NCBI GenBank assembly: GCA_947625905.1
Contig: CANQQJ010000003.1
Span: 55,992 to 119,991, forward strand
Length of the DNA: 64,000 bases
Direction: 5' to 3'
DNA from: an uncultured Clostridia bacterium
GTDB taxonomy: Bacteria; Bacillota; Clostridia; Monoglobales; Monoglobaceae
The notes beneath the pieces were generated by a model. That model worked only from the letters and a program-made list of their open reading frames with translations, was not told the DNA's origin and searched no databases. Position numbers and translations under genes: made by a program. This document shows positions 37,281-48,048 of this stretch, piece by piece. How positions within the stretch are numbered: the stretch's first letter is position 1; every line of letters starts with the position of its first letter.

Positions 37281-38353
37281 TGCCTAAGCGTGTAGTTATC
37301 GGAATGTCGGGCGGCGTTGACAGCACTGTCGCCGCCGCCCTTTTAAAAGAAAAAGGCTATGAGGTCATAGGCGTCACCATGCGGCTTTGGGACGGAGAGG
37401 AAGAAGGCTCCTGCTGCTCGCTGTCGTCGGTGGAGGACGCCCGCCGGGCCTGCATAAAACTGGGGATTGACTACCACGTGCTCGACTTCCGCTCGGATTT
37501 TGAAAAAAACGTGGTAGATTATTTTGTGGACGAATACAAGAGCGCCCGCACCCCCAATCCGTGCATAGCCTGCAACAGATTTTTGAAATTCGACGCGATG
37601 CTCGACAAGGCGCGGATACTTGACGCGGACTACATAGCCACCGGGCACTACGCGAGAGTCGGCTATGACGAAAGGCTTAAAAGGTTCGTGCTGCGCCGCG
37701 CGAGAGCCGAGGCGAAGGACCAGACCTATGTGCTGTATTCCCTGACCCAGCGGCAGCTTTCAAAAATGATACTGCCGCTCGGGGAGATGAGTGACAAGGA
37801 AGAGGTCCGCGAGACCGCGAGGCGGCTGGGCCTTGACGTCGCCGACAAGCCCGACAGCCAGGAGATATGCTTTGTGCCCGACAACGACTATGCCTCTTTT
37901 ATCGAGAGATACGACGGCTCAAAGTCCGAGCCCGGCGATTTTGTCGATTCAAGCGGCAACGTCATCGGCAGGCACAAGGGTATAATCAATTACACGATAG
38001 GCCAGCGCAAGGGCCTGGGCGTGGCGTTCGGCAGGCCGATGTTCGTCACGCGGATAGACCCCGAGACCAATCGGGTGACGCTGGGCGAAAAGGGTAGCGA
38101 GTTTTCGTCGTCCCTTGTGGCGGACAGACTGAACTTTATCACGTTTGACAATGCCGATTTTGAGCCGTTTGAGGCTCTGGCAAAGGTGCGCTACGCGGCA
38201 AAGCCCGCGCGCTGCCGCGTTGAGCCTATTGGCGGCGGGCTTGCGAAAGTCGGATTTGACGAGCCCCAGAGAGCCGTGACCCCGGGGCAGGCGGTTGTGT
38301 TTTACGACATGGATTTCGACGTCGTTATCGGCGGAGGAACAATAAAGGGATAG
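37280..38353 (+). CDS. mnmA: tRNA-specific 2-thiouridylase
   Basis: VVIGMSGGVDSTVAAALL, TPNPCIACNRFLKF, ATGHYARV, PDSQEICFVP; ends with TAG. Confidence 0.95.
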   Translation: MPKRVVIGMSGGVDSTVAAALLKEKGYEVIGVTMRLWDGEEEGSCCSLSSVEDARRACIKLGIDYHVLDFRSDFEKNVVDYFVDEYKSARTPNPCIACNRFLKFDAMLDKARILDADYIATGHYARVGYDERLKRFVLRRARAEAKDQTYVLYSLTQRQLSKMILPLGEMSDKEEVRETARRLGLDVADKPDSQEICFVPDNDYASFIERYDGSKSEPGDFVDSSGNVIGRHKGIINYTIGQRKGLGVAFGRPMFVTRIDPETNRVTLGEKGSEFSSSLVADRLNFITFDNADFEPFEALAKVRYAAKPARCRVEPIGGGLAKVGFDEPQRAVTPGQAVVFYDMDFDVVIGGGTIKG

Positions 38354-38359
38354 GAAATA

Positions 38360-40732
38360 ATGAGTGATTTTTTAGAGATACGAAAAAGCATAATTGAAAA
38401 CGAATATAAAAACTTAAATGAGATGCAGAGGCGTGCGGTGTTTTCGACCGAGGGGCCTCTGCTTGTTCTGGCGGGAGCGGGCAGCGGCAAAACCACGGTC
38501 ATAATCAACAAGATCGCCCATCTGATAAAATACGGAAGGGCGTATGAGAGTAAAAAAATTCCACGTGATTTTACCGACGAGGAGCTTGAATTTTTCGAGT
38601 GGTACAGAGACGGCGAGATCGACGAGCTCGCGCCCGAGCTCGAGGCGTGCCTTTCCGATATGCCGGTGAGACCCTATAACATACTCGCCATAACCTTCAC
38701 CAACAAGGCGGCGGGCGAGCTCAAGGACAGGCTGGCGGCGCGTCTGGGCCCCGACGGAACAGACGTTCACGCGGGGACATTCCACTCGATGTGCGCACGT
38801 ATGCTCAGGCGGGATATTGACAAGATAGGCTACACGGGCGATTTTGTCATATACGACACCGCCGATCAGCTGACCGTTATCAAGGACTGCCTTAAAGAGC
38901 TGAATATCGACGACAAAAAGTATTCGCCGAGATTGGTGCAGACCCTGATAAGCGGCGCCAAGGACAAGCTTATCGACCCGCTCGAATACAGGGATGAGGC
39001 CGAGAAGGACTATTATTTAAAGTCCGTCGCGGAGGTATACACCCTCTACAGCCAAAAGCTCAAGAGCAGCAACGCTTTGGATTTCGACGATCTTATCATG
39101 CTGACGGTGCGGCTGTTTGAGGAATGTCCCGAGGTGCTTGACCACTACAGAAACAAATATAAATACATACTGGTCGACGAGTACCAGGACACCAACCACG
39201 CGCAGTACCGATTGGTAAGCCTGCTTGCCGAAAAGCACCGCAATCTCTGCGTTGTGGGCGACGACGACCAGAGCATATACAAGTTCCGCGGCGCCGATAT
39301 CCGCAATATTCTGGGCTTTGAGGAGGACTTTCCCGACGCGAAGGTGATAAAGCTCGAGGAAAACTACCGCTCAACTCAGCGCATACTGGATGCTGCCAAC
39401 GGCGTTATCAAAAATAACGGCGGCCGCAAGGGCAAGAATCTCTGGACGTCAAACGGCTCGGGTGAGAAGATAGCTCTGCATGTGGCCGACAACGAGCACA
39501 GCGAGGCGCGGTTCGTGGTCGACAATATATACAAGCTGGGCGCGGGACTGAATGACATTGTTATCCTGTACCGCGTCAACGCCCAGTCGCGCGTTATTGA
39601 GGACGCGCTGCTGCGCTCCGCCATACCATACAAGGTCGTGGGCGGCCTCAGGTTTTATGACCGAAAAGAGATAAAGGACATAGGCTCATACCTCAGGCTG
39701 ACAGCCAATCCCGACGACGACGTCGCGCTGCGCAGGGTCATAAACGAGCCCAAGCGCGGTATCGGAGCGGCCTCTGTTGATAAGCTGGCGGCGATCGGAG
39801 CGGTCGAGAACATATCAATGTTCCGAGTGTGCGAGAGGGCGGACGAGTTCTCGGAGTTCAATTCCGCGGCCGCGTCGCGGCTCAAAAAATTCGCCGGGCT
39901 GATAAACGGATTCAGAGCAGACGCATTAGACGGCATGGGTCTTGAGCTGCTTGTCAGGACCGTTATGAAGGCTTCGGGAATGCTCGAGGCGCTTCAAAAA
40001 GAAAAGACAGTTGAGAACCAGACCAGGCTCGAGAACTTAAACGAGTTCGTGTCGATGGTGCAGGAGGCTGTCAAGGAAAACGAGGATATAACGCTGAGCG
40101 AGCTGCTTGAAAACATCTCGCTCATTTCGGATATTGACAACTACGACGAGGCGCAGGAGAGCGTCACGCTGATGACGCTCCACAGCGCCAAGGGTCTTGA
40201 GTTTAAAAACGTGTTTTTGATAGGCATGGAGGAGAGCGTTTTCCCCAACTCCCGTGCCTTCGGAGACGCCGAGGAGCTTGAGGAGGAGCGCCGCCTGTGC
40301 TATGTGGGAATAACCCGCGCCAAGGAGCGGCTGTTCCTGTCCGCGGCCAAGCAGAGGACGCTTTTCGGTCAGACGAGGTACAATATGCCCTCGAGATTTT
40401 TGGACGAGATCCCGGATGATCTGATCGACAAAACCGAGGACGCGCCCGCGTTCGAGCAGACGGAGCTTCGGAGCTTCGGAGCGGGCAGAGGGCGCCGCGT
40501 GAACGTTTACGGCGGCTTCGGCGACAGCGCGTTTCTCAAAAAAGAGCCCGAGCCCGCCGCGTCTTCGGGAGACACATACAGTCCCGGCGACCGCGTAAAG
40601 CACCGCAAATTCGGCGTCGGCACAGTGGTTTCGGCTCAGGAGATGGGCAAAGACTGGTTCGTGATAGTGGACTTTGAGACGGTCGGCACGAAAAAAATGA
40701 TGGCGGCATACGCCAATTTTGAAAGACTGTGA
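38360..40732 (+). CDS. pcrA: UvrD/PcrA-type superfamily I DNA helicase
   Basis: LNEMQRRAVFSTEGPLLVLAGAGSGKTTVI, LVDEYQDTNHAQY, VGDDDQSIYKFRGA, TLHSAKGLEFKNVFL. Confidence 0.95.
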   Translation: MSDFLEIRKSIIENEYKNLNEMQRRAVFSTEGPLLVLAGAGSGKTTVIINKIAHLIKYGRAYESKKIPRDFTDEELEFFEWYRDGEIDELAPELEACLSDMPVRPYNILAITFTNKAAGELKDRLAARLGPDGTDVHAGTFHSMCARMLRRDIDKIGYTGDFVIYDTADQLTVIKDCLKELNIDDKKYSPRLVQTLISGAKDKLIDPLEYRDEAEKDYYLKSVAEVYTLYSQKLKSSNALDFDDLIMLTVRLFEECPEVLDHYRNKYKYILVDEYQDTNHAQYRLVSLLAEKHRNLCVVGDDDQSIYKFRGADIRNILGFEEDFPDAKVIKLEENYRSTQRILDAANGVIKNNGGRKGKNLWTSNGSGEKIALHVADNEHSEARFVVDNIYKLGAGLNDIVILYRVNAQSRVIEDALLRSAIPYKVVGGLRFYDRKEIKDIGSYLRLTANPDDDVALRRVINEPKRGIGAASVDKLAAIGAVENISMFRVCERADEFSEFNSAAASRLKKFAGLINGFRADALDGMGLELLVRTVMKASGMLEALQKEKTVENQTRLENLNEFVSMVQEAVKENEDITLSELLENISLISDIDNYDEAQESVTLMTLHSAKGLEFKNVFLIGMEESVFPNSRAFGDAEELEEERRLCYVGITRAKERLFLSAAKQRTLFGQTRYNMPSRFLDEIPDDLIDKTEDAPAFEQTELRSFGAGRGRRVNVYGGFGDSAFLKKEPEPAASSGDTYSPGDRVKHRKFGVGTVVSAQEMGKDWFVIVDFETVGTKKMMAAYANFERL

Positions 40733-40738
40733 TAATAT

Positions 40739-41476
40739 ATGTACGACGATTTCGCTAAGATATACGACAGGTTCCAAAAGACAGACTACGGCGCCTTTGT
40801 CAAGTTCTACAAGGCGCTGTTCCGCCACGCGGGCGTAACTCCCGAAACGGTGCTCGATCTGGGCTGCGGCTCGGGCGCTGTCACGCTGCTGCTGGCGAAA
40901 GAGGGATACGATGTGACCGGAGTCGATATATCGCCCGATATGCTGGCGATAGCGCGGAGCAAGGCCGACGCCGAGGACCTTAATATTTTGTTTTTAAATA
41001 TGGATATGTGCGCCTTTGAGATCCCGGAGCCGGCAGACTGCGTTGTTTCGGCTCTTGACTGCGTGAATTATCTTGAGAGCCTAAGCGAGCTCAGAGCGGC
41101 GTTTGAGTGCGTTTTCGGCAGCCTGAGACCGGGCGGGATGTTTGTGTTCGACATAAATTCCGAGTACAAGCTCCGCGAAATATTGGGAAACAACACCTTT
41201 GTATATGAGGACGATTCGGCTTACTGCGTGTGGGACTGCGGATATTTTCCCGATGATAACGTGGTGAGCTTTGACCTGAATTTTTTTGTTAAGGACAGAG
41301 GCGGCGGCTACTCGCGATATAACGAGTATCAGGAGGAGACGATCTTCAAAGCCGGCGAGGTCGAAGAACTGCTGAAAGAATGCGGATTCGGGCAGATCGA
41401 GGTTTTCGGCGATCTGGGTTTTGAAAAGCCGAGCGACAGGACCGAGCGGATATTTTTCGCCGCCCGCAGAATGTGA
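40739..41476 (+). CDS. Class I SAM-dependent methyltransferase
   Basis: VLDLGCGSGAVTLLLAKEGYDVTGVDISPDML. Confidence 0.9.
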   Translation: MYDDFAKIYDRFQKTDYGAFVKFYKALFRHAGVTPETVLDLGCGSGAVTLLLAKEGYDVTGVDISPDMLAIARSKADAEDLNILFLNMDMCAFEIPEPADCVVSALDCVNYLESLSELRAAFECVFGSLRPGGMFVFDINSEYKLREILGNNTFVYEDDSAYCVWDCGYFPDDNVVSFDLNFFVKDRGGGYSRYNEYQEETIFKAGEVEELLKECGFGQIEVFGDLGFEKPSDRTERIFFAARRM

Positions 41477-41483
41477 GCGAGCC

Positions 41484-42626
41484 ATGATAATATCAAGAGA
41501 GAAAAGCGCCTGCGTTGGCGCCGCGGAGGCCGGAAACGCGGCTGCCGCGGCCGACGCGGTGACGCCCGCGAATTATTCGATAAACAACTCAAAAAGCGGC
41601 CACGGGATAATGGCGGAAGAGGCGCAGACGATGATCGACCGCCTGCGCGGAAAAAGCGCGTTTGTCGTCGGCCGAGACAACGCTAAAAACGGAGCCGACC
41701 GTCTGGTTGACGGAACGCGTATCCAGACCAAGTTTTATAACTCGGGAAAGGGCTGCGTCGCCGCCTGCTTTGATTCCGATAACGGCGGGACCTACAGATA
41801 TATCAACGATGACGGCAGTCCTATGCCCGTCGAGGTCCCGAAGGATATGTACTCAGATGCGCTGAAGGAGTTCAGGCTCAGAATTTCAAAGGGCAAGGTC
41901 CCCGGCGTGAGCGACGAGAGCCGCGCCGAGGAATTTGTGCGCCCCTCCGATCTGACATACGACCAATCTGTCGCTTTGTGCGCGCCGCTCACCCGCGAGT
42001 CACTGCTTTATGACTGCGCGGTCGGATTTTTGCGCTGCTTTGTTTTGTCTGTCGTCGTATTCGCAGCGGCCTTTGTTTCAGCGCTGAGAGGCGGGCGAGG
42101 CAAAGCCGGAGCCGCGAAGTCGGCGCTTAAGTGCGGAGGCGGAGCTTTCGGCCTGTCTTACATAACGCATATTATATGTTCGCAGTTTGCCAGGACCGCT
42201 CTGTTTAAGGCGCTGCCCTTTCCGGAGATCGAAAAGAGCCGCGCCGTGCTCGCGTTTGACGCGGCGGTGAAAACCGGAGCCGGTGGCGGATTTACTTCAA
42301 TGAGCGGGGCCGTGAACCGGTTTCCGAAAGTAATAAAAACCGGACTGCTCGCCTCGATGATCACGCTGATCTTATTTTTGGCGCTCGAGGTTTTTTCTCT
42401 GATTCGCGGAAAGTCAAACTTCGCGGAATTTAAGCTCAATGTGCTGATAATTTTGTTTTCAAAAATAACGGCAGCGGCGTTTTATTTCTGCGCCGCGTTC
42501 CTGCTTGCGTCAATGCTGAGCCTGCCGTTTGTTTTAAACGTGTCGCTTTGCGCGCTGGCCTCCGTCGCAGGCGGTATGTGCGGGCGCGGCGCCGTGTTTA
42601 AATTATTAAGTAAGATCAGGATATAA
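41484..42626 (+). CDS. Uncharacterised protein: N-terminal possible nuclease-like domain fused to multi-TM C-terminus
   Basis: KSGHGIMAEEAQTMIDRLRGKSAFVVGRDNAKNGADRLVDGTRIQTKFYNSGKGCVAACFD; at least four hydrophobic segments after about residue 150. Confidence 0.6.
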   Translation: MIISREKSACVGAAEAGNAAAAADAVTPANYSINNSKSGHGIMAEEAQTMIDRLRGKSAFVVGRDNAKNGADRLVDGTRIQTKFYNSGKGCVAACFDSDNGGTYRYINDDGSPMPVEVPKDMYSDALKEFRLRISKGKVPGVSDESRAEEFVRPSDLTYDQSVALCAPLTRESLLYDCAVGFLRCFVLSVVVFAAAFVSALRGGRGKAGAAKSALKCGGGAFGLSYITHIICSQFARTALFKALPFPEIEKSRAVLAFDAAVKTGAGGGFTSMSGAVNRFPKVIKTGLLASMITLILFLALEVFSLIRGKSNFAEFKLNVLIILFSKITAAAFYFCAAFLLASMLSLPFVLNVSLCALASVAGGMCGRGAVFKLLSKIRI

Positions 42627-42634
42627 CGCGCGCG

Positions 42635-42958
42635 TCAAAGTACAAAATATTCGCTGATGTCGCTCGGGTCCGTGTCCGAAAGCAGCAGCGCGGTGACAAA
42701 CTCAAGGCACGGATAGATGTTCTCCCGCTTTTTTCTCCAGCGCACCTTGAACTCCTGGGGCAGTACCGCCTTTCCGCCTCCGGTGCGGAAGCCTCTCTGC
42801 ACGCAGTACAAAAAACCATCGTCGCCTATGCTTGACGCGGTCACGCTGGAGTTTTGCTTGAGACCGCATGTTATAAGCAAAATCTCCCGCTGATCGGGAA
42901 TTTTATCCGCAGTATCCGCGTCGCTGTCTATTATCAGATTGTCAAATATCCTGACCAT
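42635..42958 (-). CDS. Conserved hypothetical protein (small)
   Basis: MVRIFDNLIIDSDADTADKIPDQREILLITCGLKQNSSVTASSIGDDGFLYCVQRG. Confidence 0.6.
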   Translation of the reverse strand: MVRIFDNLIIDSDADTADKIPDQREILLITCGLKQNSSVTASSIGDDGFLYCVQRGFRTGGGKAVLPQEFKVRWRKKRENIYPCLEFVTALLLSDTDPSDISEYFVL

Positions 42959-43106
42959 CGGCGCCGCCTCCATCGTTTTGATTAATTCATTATATATTAT
43001 CCCATTGATCGCGGCTAAAATACCGCTTTTTTCATGTCAATATATGGGTAATGGTTGTTTGATTTTGTATTGTTTTGTTTTAAATTTAATAATTTATATT
43101 TTTTTG

Positions 43107-43135
43107 TTGACAAACATATTCGGCTGTTATATAAT
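43107..43135 (+). promoter_or_regulatory. Consensus promoter of putative small RNA
   Basis: TTGACA-17-TATAAT. Confidence 0.85.
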
Positions 43136-43141
43136 CAAAAA

Positions 43142-43239
43142 GTCGGATTTGATACACGCGATGATGCGTTTCCGATAAAAAATCAAGAATGTTCAATGAC
43201 GCACAATGGGGTGTGGCTTTTTAGCTGCACCCTTTTTTT
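43142..43239 (+). ncRNA. Putative ~98-nt small RNA or attenuated leader
   Basis: Consensus promoter upstream, strong hairpin + T7 terminator (GGGTGTGGCTTTTTAGCTGCACCCTTTTTTT), no ORF, separate promoter for nfnA downstream. Confidence 0.55.
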
Positions 43240-43278
43240 GACGGATTTGATATAAATTTTAATACATAATATTTATTG

Positions 43279-43308
43279 TTGCAAACATAAGAGCGGTTAT
43301 GATATAAT
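43279..43308 (+). promoter_or_regulatory. Promoter of nfnA-like gene
   Basis: TTGCAA-18-TATAAT. Confidence 0.8.
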
Positions 43309-43351
43309 TGGAGAAAGCGTATAATCGCGAAAATTTATGGAGGTGTGGTAA

Positions 43352-44197
43352 TTGTTTAAAATTGTAAAAAAGCAAGAGCTCAATCCCACCGTTTCGTTGA
43401 TCGAGGTCGAGGCGCCCTATATCGCCAAAAAGGCGGAGCCGGGTCAGTTTATCATTCTCAGGATCGACGAAAAAGGCGAGAGAATTCCCTTCACTATAGC
43501 GGACTTTGACAGGGAAAAGGGAATAATAACGGTAATTTTCCAGATCGTGGGACAGAGCACTCAGCGCCTGAACGAGCTTAATGAGGGCGACAGCATTCAA
43601 GACTTCGTCGGACCTTTGGGCGTGGCGTCCAAGTTTGACGGAGTAAAAAAGGTCGCGGTCATCGGCGGCGGCCTGGGCACGGCCATCGCTTATCCCCAGG
43701 CGAAAAAGCTTCACTCAATGGGCGTTGAGGTCGACATGATAAACGGTTTTCGCAATAAAGACCTTATCATAATCGAGGATCTGTGCGGGGCCGCCTGCGA
43801 CAATCTGTACACCATGACAGACGACGGCTCAAACGGAAACAAGGGATTTGTGACCGCAAAGCTCGAGGAACTGATCGAGGGCGGCAGAGGCTACGACATG
43901 GTTATCGCCATCGGTCCTCTGGTTATGATGAAGGCCGTTTGCGACCTGACTAAGAAGTATAACATCAAGACCATCGTAAGCATGAACCCGATCATGATCG
44001 ACGGCACAGGAATGTGCGGCGGCTGCCGCGTGACGGTTGGCGGAGAGACCAAATTCGCCTGCGTCGACGGCCCCGATTTCGACGGTCATCAGGTCGATTT
44101 CGACAGCGCTATCTCGCGCTCGAGAATGTTCAGAAAGCAGGAAGCGGAGTCGAGCGAGGCTCACAGATGCAGATTGGAGGGAATGCGCGATGCCTAA
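43352..44197 (+). CDS. nfnA: NfnA / PyrK-like ferredoxin-NADP reductase subunit
   Basis: FKIVKKQELNPTVSLIEVEAPYIAKKAEPGQFIILR, VIGGGLGTAIAYPQ, MCGGCRVTVGGETKFACVDGPDFDGHQVDF; TTG start with GGAGGTG. Confidence 0.9.
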   Translation: MFKIVKKQELNPTVSLIEVEAPYIAKKAEPGQFIILRIDEKGERIPFTIADFDREKGIITVIFQIVGQSTQRLNELNEGDSIQDFVGPLGVASKFDGVKKVAVIGGGLGTAIAYPQAKKLHSMGVEVDMINGFRNKDLIIIEDLCGAACDNLYTMTDDGSNGNKGFVTAKLEELIEGGRGYDMVIAIGPLVMMKAVCDLTKKYNIKTIVSMNPIMIDGTGMCGGCRVTVGGETKFACVDGPDFDGHQVDFDSAISRSRMFRKQEAESSEAHRCRLEGMRDA

Positions 44198-45584
44198 CAT
44201 GTCCTTAAAAAAAGTTGCTATGCCCGAGCAGGAGCCCGATGTGAGAAACAAAAACTTCAAAGAGGTGACCCTGGGCTACACCGAGGAAATGGCGAAGGAA
44301 GAGGCGCAGCGCTGCCTTTCCTGCAAGCATAAGCCCTGTATGCAGGGCTGCCCCGTAATGGTGCAGATTCCCGAGTTTATCGCGCTTGTGGCCGAGGGAA
44401 AATTCGAGGAAGCGTACAAAAAGATACAGGAGACCAGCTCGCTGCCCGCTATTTGCGGCAGAGTGTGTCCGCAGGAGACCCAGTGCGAGAAGTACTGCGT
44501 CCGCGGCATAAAGGGCGAGCCCGTGGCGATCGGCAGACTTGAGAGATTTGTCGCCGATTGGTATATGAAGAACTGCAGCGATGAAGCGGCGAGACCCGAG
44601 CCCAACGGCAAAAAGGTCGCCGTTGTCGGCGCGGGACCCTCGGGTCTTACATGCGCGGGCGACCTTGCGAAGATGGGATATCAGGTGACGGTTTTCGAGG
44701 CGTTCCACACTCCGGGAGGAGTGCTGGTATACGGCATTCCCGAGTTCCGTCTGCCCAAGGACATCGTCGCCAAAGAGGTCGACAAGCTCCGCGATCTGGG
44801 CGTTGAGATAATGACCGATATGGTTATCGGCAAGGTGCTGTCGGTAGACGAGCTTCTGACCGACGAGGGCTTCGACGCCGTGTTTATCGGTACGGGAGCC
44901 GGACTGCCGAGCTTTATGAAAATAGAGGGCGAGTCATTAAACGGAGTGTATTCCGCCAATGAGTTCCTGACCCGTATCAATCTTATGAAGGCGTACAAGT
45001 TCCCGGAGTACGATACCCCGATCTACGTGGGCAAAAATGTGGTCGTTGTCGGCGGCGGAAACGTTGCCATGGACGCCGCGCGTTCCGCGAAGCGCCTGGG
45101 AGCCGAGAACGTTTACATAGTTTACCGCCGCAGCGAGGAGGAAATGCCGGCCAGAGCCGAGGAGATCCACCACGCCAAGCAGGAGGATATAGAGTTCAAG
45201 CTGCTCAACAATCCCGTTAAAATAAACGGCGACGACGAGGGCTGGGTAAAGAGCGTGACATGCATAAAGATGGAGCTTGGCGAGCCCGACGCGTCCGGCA
45301 GGCGCAGACCCGTTCCCGTTGAGGGAAGCGAGTTTGACATAGACGCCGACGTTGTGGTAATAGCTATCGGCCAGACGCCGAACCCGCTTATCAAAAACAC
45401 GACCCCCGACCTTGAGACCAACCGTTGGGGCTGCATCGTTGCGAAAGAGGAGACCGGAGCCACAAGCAAAAAGGGCGTTTACGCCGGAGGCGACGTGGTG
45501 ACCGGAGCCGCGACGGTTATCCTCGCGATGGGCGCCGGCAAAACCGCCGCCGCATCGATCGACGAGTATTTACGCAACGCGTAA
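44190..45584 (+). CDS. nfnB: NfnB / glutamate synthase small-subunit-like oxidoreductase
   Basis: RCLSCKHKPCMQGCPVMVQIPEFI, GRVCPQETQCEKYCVRG, VAVVGAGPSGLTCAGDLAKMGYQVTVFE. Confidence 0.9.
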   Translation: MPNMSLKKVAMPEQEPDVRNKNFKEVTLGYTEEMAKEEAQRCLSCKHKPCMQGCPVMVQIPEFIALVAEGKFEEAYKKIQETSSLPAICGRVCPQETQCEKYCVRGIKGEPVAIGRLERFVADWYMKNCSDEAARPEPNGKKVAVVGAGPSGLTCAGDLAKMGYQVTVFEAFHTPGGVLVYGIPEFRLPKDIVAKEVDKLRDLGVEIMTDMVIGKVLSVDELLTDEGFDAVFIGTGAGLPSFMKIEGESLNGVYSANEFLTRINLMKAYKFPEYDTPIYVGKNVVVVGGGNVAMDAARSAKRLGAENVYIVYRRSEEEMPARAEEIHHAKQEDIEFKLLNNPVKINGDDEGWVKSVTCIKMELGEPDASGRRRPVPVEGSEFDIDADVVVIAIGQTPNPLIKNTTPDLETNRWGCIVAKEETGATSKKGVYAGGDVVTGAATVILAMGAGKTAAASIDEYLRNA

Positions 45585-45655
45585 ATAACGGCTTGGGCGC
45601 TCGGGGCGGAGGCGGCGAGCGCAACCGGGCGGGCGAAATAATTCAAAAAAAATAA

Positions 45656-47038
<1,383 letters not shown>

Positions 47039-47059
47039 TATAATTTTAAATTACGGCGT

Positions 47060-47096
47060 CTCCCCTCCAAACGGAGGGGAGGCCTTTTTTTATTAT
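47060..47096 (+). terminator. Rho-independent terminator after gdhA
   Basis: CTCCCCTCCAAACGGAGGGGAGGCCTTTTTTT. Confidence 0.9.
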
Positions 47097-47100
47097 CCGC

Positions 47101-47129
47101 TTGCAATCAAAATCGTTTTGTGTTATAAT
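47101..47129 (+). promoter_or_regulatory. Sigma-A-type promoter
   Basis: TTGCAA-17-TATAAT. Confidence 0.8.
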
Positions 47130-47152
47130 GTCGTTTTGAAAGGACTGGTAAC

Positions 47153-47755
47153 ATGACGATAACTTACGAATTGGGGAATTCCCTCTATGTTAATATAACC
47201 AACCGCTGCTCCAACGCGTGCGGGTTTTGTCTGCGCTCAAAGCATGACAACGTGAACGGCCGGGACGATCTGTGGCTTGAGCGCGAGCCGACGATCGACG
47301 AGATCAAGGCCGACTTTGTAAAGCGGAACTTGAGCAAATACGACGCGGTGGTGTTCTGCGGCTTCGGCGAGCCGACCGAGCGATTTGACGATATGATAAC
47401 GATAGCGAAGTGGCTCAAGGCGAATAATGACGTGCAGATACGCGTTAATACCAACGGGCAGGGCAACCTGATAAACGGCAGAGACGTCACGCCCGAGCTG
47501 CGCGGCGCGATAGATATAGTCTCTATCAGCCTTAACGCTCCGACGGCCGAGGCGTATCAAAAGATATGTCACAGCAGATACGGGGAAGCGGCATTTGAGG
47601 CCCTTCGGGAATTTGCTCGAAAAGCAAAGCCGTATGTCAAAGACGTGGTTTTCAGCGTGGTCGACAAGACCATGCCCGACGCCGATATAGAACTGTGCCG
47701 CCAAATAGCCGAGAAAACGGGCGTTAACTTCCGCGTCAGGGAATATATCGAATAA
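47153..47755 (+). CDS. Small radical SAM protein (TatD-associated type)
   Basis: LYVNITNRCSNACGFCLRSKHDNVNG; VVFCGFGEPTERFDDM; ~200 aa. Confidence 0.85.
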   Translation: MTITYELGNSLYVNITNRCSNACGFCLRSKHDNVNGRDDLWLEREPTIDEIKADFVKRNLSKYDAVVFCGFGEPTERFDDMITIAKWLKANNDVQIRVNTNGQGNLINGRDVTPELRGAIDIVSISLNAPTAEAYQKICHSRYGEAAFEALREFARKAKPYVKDVVFSVVDKTMPDADIELCRQIAEKTGVNFRVREYIE

Positions 47756-47914
47756 GCATATTTTTCATGCGTCATTTTGCCATAAAAACAGTATAGTCTA
47801 ACGGATATTTGGCGTAAAAATGGCGTAAATCAAAAGATTTTTAAATCGCAGCACCCTGAAACCCGCGTAAAAACGTTGATTTCGGCTTGCTTTGAATTTT
47901 TGTGTATTTTTTTT

Positions 47915-47965
47915 AACAATATTTTTAAAGATATTGTTGCAGTTTTAATTTTTTTATGATATAAT
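47915..47965 (+). promoter_or_regulatory. Hydrogenase operon promoter with overlapping inverted repeat
   Basis: AACAATAT-8-ATATTGTT overlapping -35 of TTGCAG-17-TATAAT. Confidence 0.7.
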
Positions 47966-48048
47966 GAATTGGTTTTTGTGAGAAGTGTTGAAATATGATC
48001 AATCTTATAACATATACACGAAATTAAAACTAATAGGAGGTTTTGCAA

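Noticed and set aside
40739-42626. Methyltransferase plus nuclease-like gene as a restriction-modification system
   Set aside because: The methyltransferase looks like a generic small-molecule class I enzyme with no DNA-methylase (N/D)PPY-type motif, so an R-M call is not supported.
47800-47830. TTGGCGTAAAAATGGCGTAAA direct repeats as an attachment-site remnant
   Set aside because: Short AT-rich repeat with no integrase or flanking duplication in the window; too weak.
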